Source of the DNA: Phytophthora colocasiae
Lineage: Eukaryota > Oomycota > Peronosporomycetes > Peronosporales > Peronosporaceae
Assembly (NCBI GenBank): GCA_018806915.1
Contig: JAGKQI010000094.1
Coordinates: 806,001 to 870,000 of the forward strand
Direction of reading: 5' to 3'
DNA: 64,000 bases
Shown here: positions 63,049 through 64,000 of the stretch, one piece after another
How the letters are laid out: each line of letters starts with the position of its first letter
Numbering within the stretch: the stretch's first letter is position 1
Notes under the pieces: model-generated
Told to the model about the DNA's origin: nothing
The model's input: the letters and a program-made list of their open reading frames with translations, nothing else
Database searches by the model: none
Position numbers and translations under genes: made by a program

Positions 63049-63976
63049 GTGTTCCCACCCCCTCCGCCGCCGTTGCGCGACGCGCGTGGAGCGATCCGCT
63101 GGATTGTGGAGCGGAGCGTGGGTCATAAGAGAACGAACTCTCAAGGGGTTCGTTTTCGTATTCGTTGGAGAGGATTTCCTCCCCATCGAGATACATGGGA
63201 GCCGCGGAACGTCCTGATGGAGGACGTTCCGGAAATGGTGAGGGCGTACGAAGCCCACCATAACTTGCAGGGGCAAGCCCTGCACGAGGAGTGCTGCGGT
63301 CAACCACAGCACTCGGAGCTTCGCGTGGCACAATACGACCACGGAGCTCCTTGATGTGATCGGGTACACGGACGACCGTGTACCCCAGGAGATCACTTTC
63401 GGTGAGACGTGTTGCCAAGAGTTGGCAACACGGGCAGGGTGTGCCAAAGGGTATGGCACATGGGATCCCCGCTTCCATGGACTGATCATGGAGGCGTTCA
63501 CACTTACCACGTGTAGTGTAAGTGTAGTAGCGATCGCGAGCCGCAGCAACGCGCTCGCGATACGCCTTCGGGTCTTTGTTGAAGTTATCAACAAAGGCAT
63601 TCCACGACTGACAAAGTGCCTGCCACTCTGGCACTTTGCTCTTGCGCGAAGTCTTCTTCGCTGCATAGTATCGGAGCTCATGGAAGAGTCCGATATAGTA
63701 GTCGTGTCTTTGAGTCTCAGACTCAAAGACAACCTTAGCGGCGACGTCGTCGTCGTTGATACTGTTGCATGCGTACAACAGTATCGGGTTCGGTGATGAA
63801 CTAGCACCGAACCGGTCATGGATTTCTGCCTCAGTAGGCATCCATGGTGTGCGCACTGGCGGATCAGTGCGCGGGGCAGTGAGCGCCCTCGACATGGGGG
63901 ACGCTTCGTCATCACTGCGCGGACGCTTCGAGCTCGAAGCGTCCGAGGCCTCATCACGAGGCCGTCGAGAACCCAC
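63044..63976 (-). pseudogene. Gypsy-2 copy A antisense frame (aORF), C-terminal end removed by copy B
   Basis: Open for 310 codons without a stop, same protein as 62177-61230 of copy B (RRPRDEASDASSSKRPRSDD; ETQRHDYYIGLFHELRY; CPCC). Its coiled-coil end lies on the other side of copy B (antisense of 54440-54709). It continues upstream past the window end. Substitutions relative to copy B are mostly silent in this frame. Confidence 0.6.
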
Positions 63977-64000
63977 GGGTGGGTCTGACGTGTCTTCGGA
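63049..64000 (+). mobile_element. Gypsy-2 copy A, right part
   Basis: After GTGTT the sequence resumes copy A at the proline run before the chromodomain and matches copy B 61228 onward with scattered substitutions. It continues past the window end. Confidence 0.88.
63054..63354 (+). pseudogene. pol: Gypsy-2 copy A chromodomain, separated from its integrase
   Basis: PPPPPP, then IRWIVERSVGHK, FRIRWRGFPPHRDTWEP and MVRAYEAHH, ending at the TGA 63352-63354. The frame is intact but is cut from the integrase by 8.3 kb of copy B. Confidence 0.8.

Overview
This window looks like repeat-rich nuclear DNA of an oomycete, probably Phytophthora or a relative. The reasons are an oomycete-type core promoter (GCTCACTTGACATTTT at 7987-8002) and short 49-99 bp GT-AG introns in the DNA transposons. 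In addition there are an M96-like gene, a LicD/fukutin-like gene, and a dense mix of MULE, PIF/Harbinger, piggyBac, IS630/Tc1, pogo, Crypton and Ty3/Gypsy elements. No host gene is clearly intact, and the window reads as layered transposable elements with gene remnants between them. Two identical tRNA-Arg(TCG) genes (12220-12292 and 14957-15029) are the only genes that look fully functional.

Layout. 1-504: fragment of a FAR1/MULE-type protein. 515-6131: a complete-ended Mutator-like element with 10-bp target duplications; its nine-exon gene joins a MULE transposase (SWIM finger) to a C-terminal Ulp1-type C48 protease, and it sits in the likely promoter of a LicD-like pseudogene (6284-7330). 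8026-9841: an M96-like gene split by a 602-bp TA-flanked element. 10411-13430: PIF/Harbinger remnants and the first tRNA. 13431-16125: weak gene fragments and the second tRNA. 16126-23428: an IS630/Tc1 element of the long-spacing (about DD82E, Sailor-like) type whose coding region is interrupted by a 3.8-kb piggyBac element at an exact TTAA. 22018-27135: several small inverted-repeat elements, a GTAA microsatellite and a deleted pogo element.

27461-46617: a tandem Gypsy array, LTR-internal-LTR-internal-LTR, with nearly identical units (Gypsy-1). 47014-49140: a Crypton-like tyrosine-recombinase element bracketed by inverted arrays of an 18-bp repeat. 49209-49730: the 3' part of a RING-finger gene cut off by a second Gypsy family. 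49731-64000: Gypsy-2 (chromovirus), where one complete copy (54710-63048) has inserted into another copy just before its chromodomain, with a GTGTT duplication.

Most notable: (i) Gypsy-2 is packed from end to end, LTRs included, with short perfect inverted repeats, one every few tens of bases; (ii) Gypsy-2 carries a long antisense frame between the 3' LTR and pol that overlaps the chromodomain part of pol, is present in both copies and changes mostly at silent sites; (iii) both Gypsy-2 copies share the same 68-70 bp poly(A)-tailed insertion between RNase H and integrase plus a shared frameshift before RT, so the family seems to have moved while defective. Many coding lesions are single-base changes in homopolymer runs, so some may be assembly errors.
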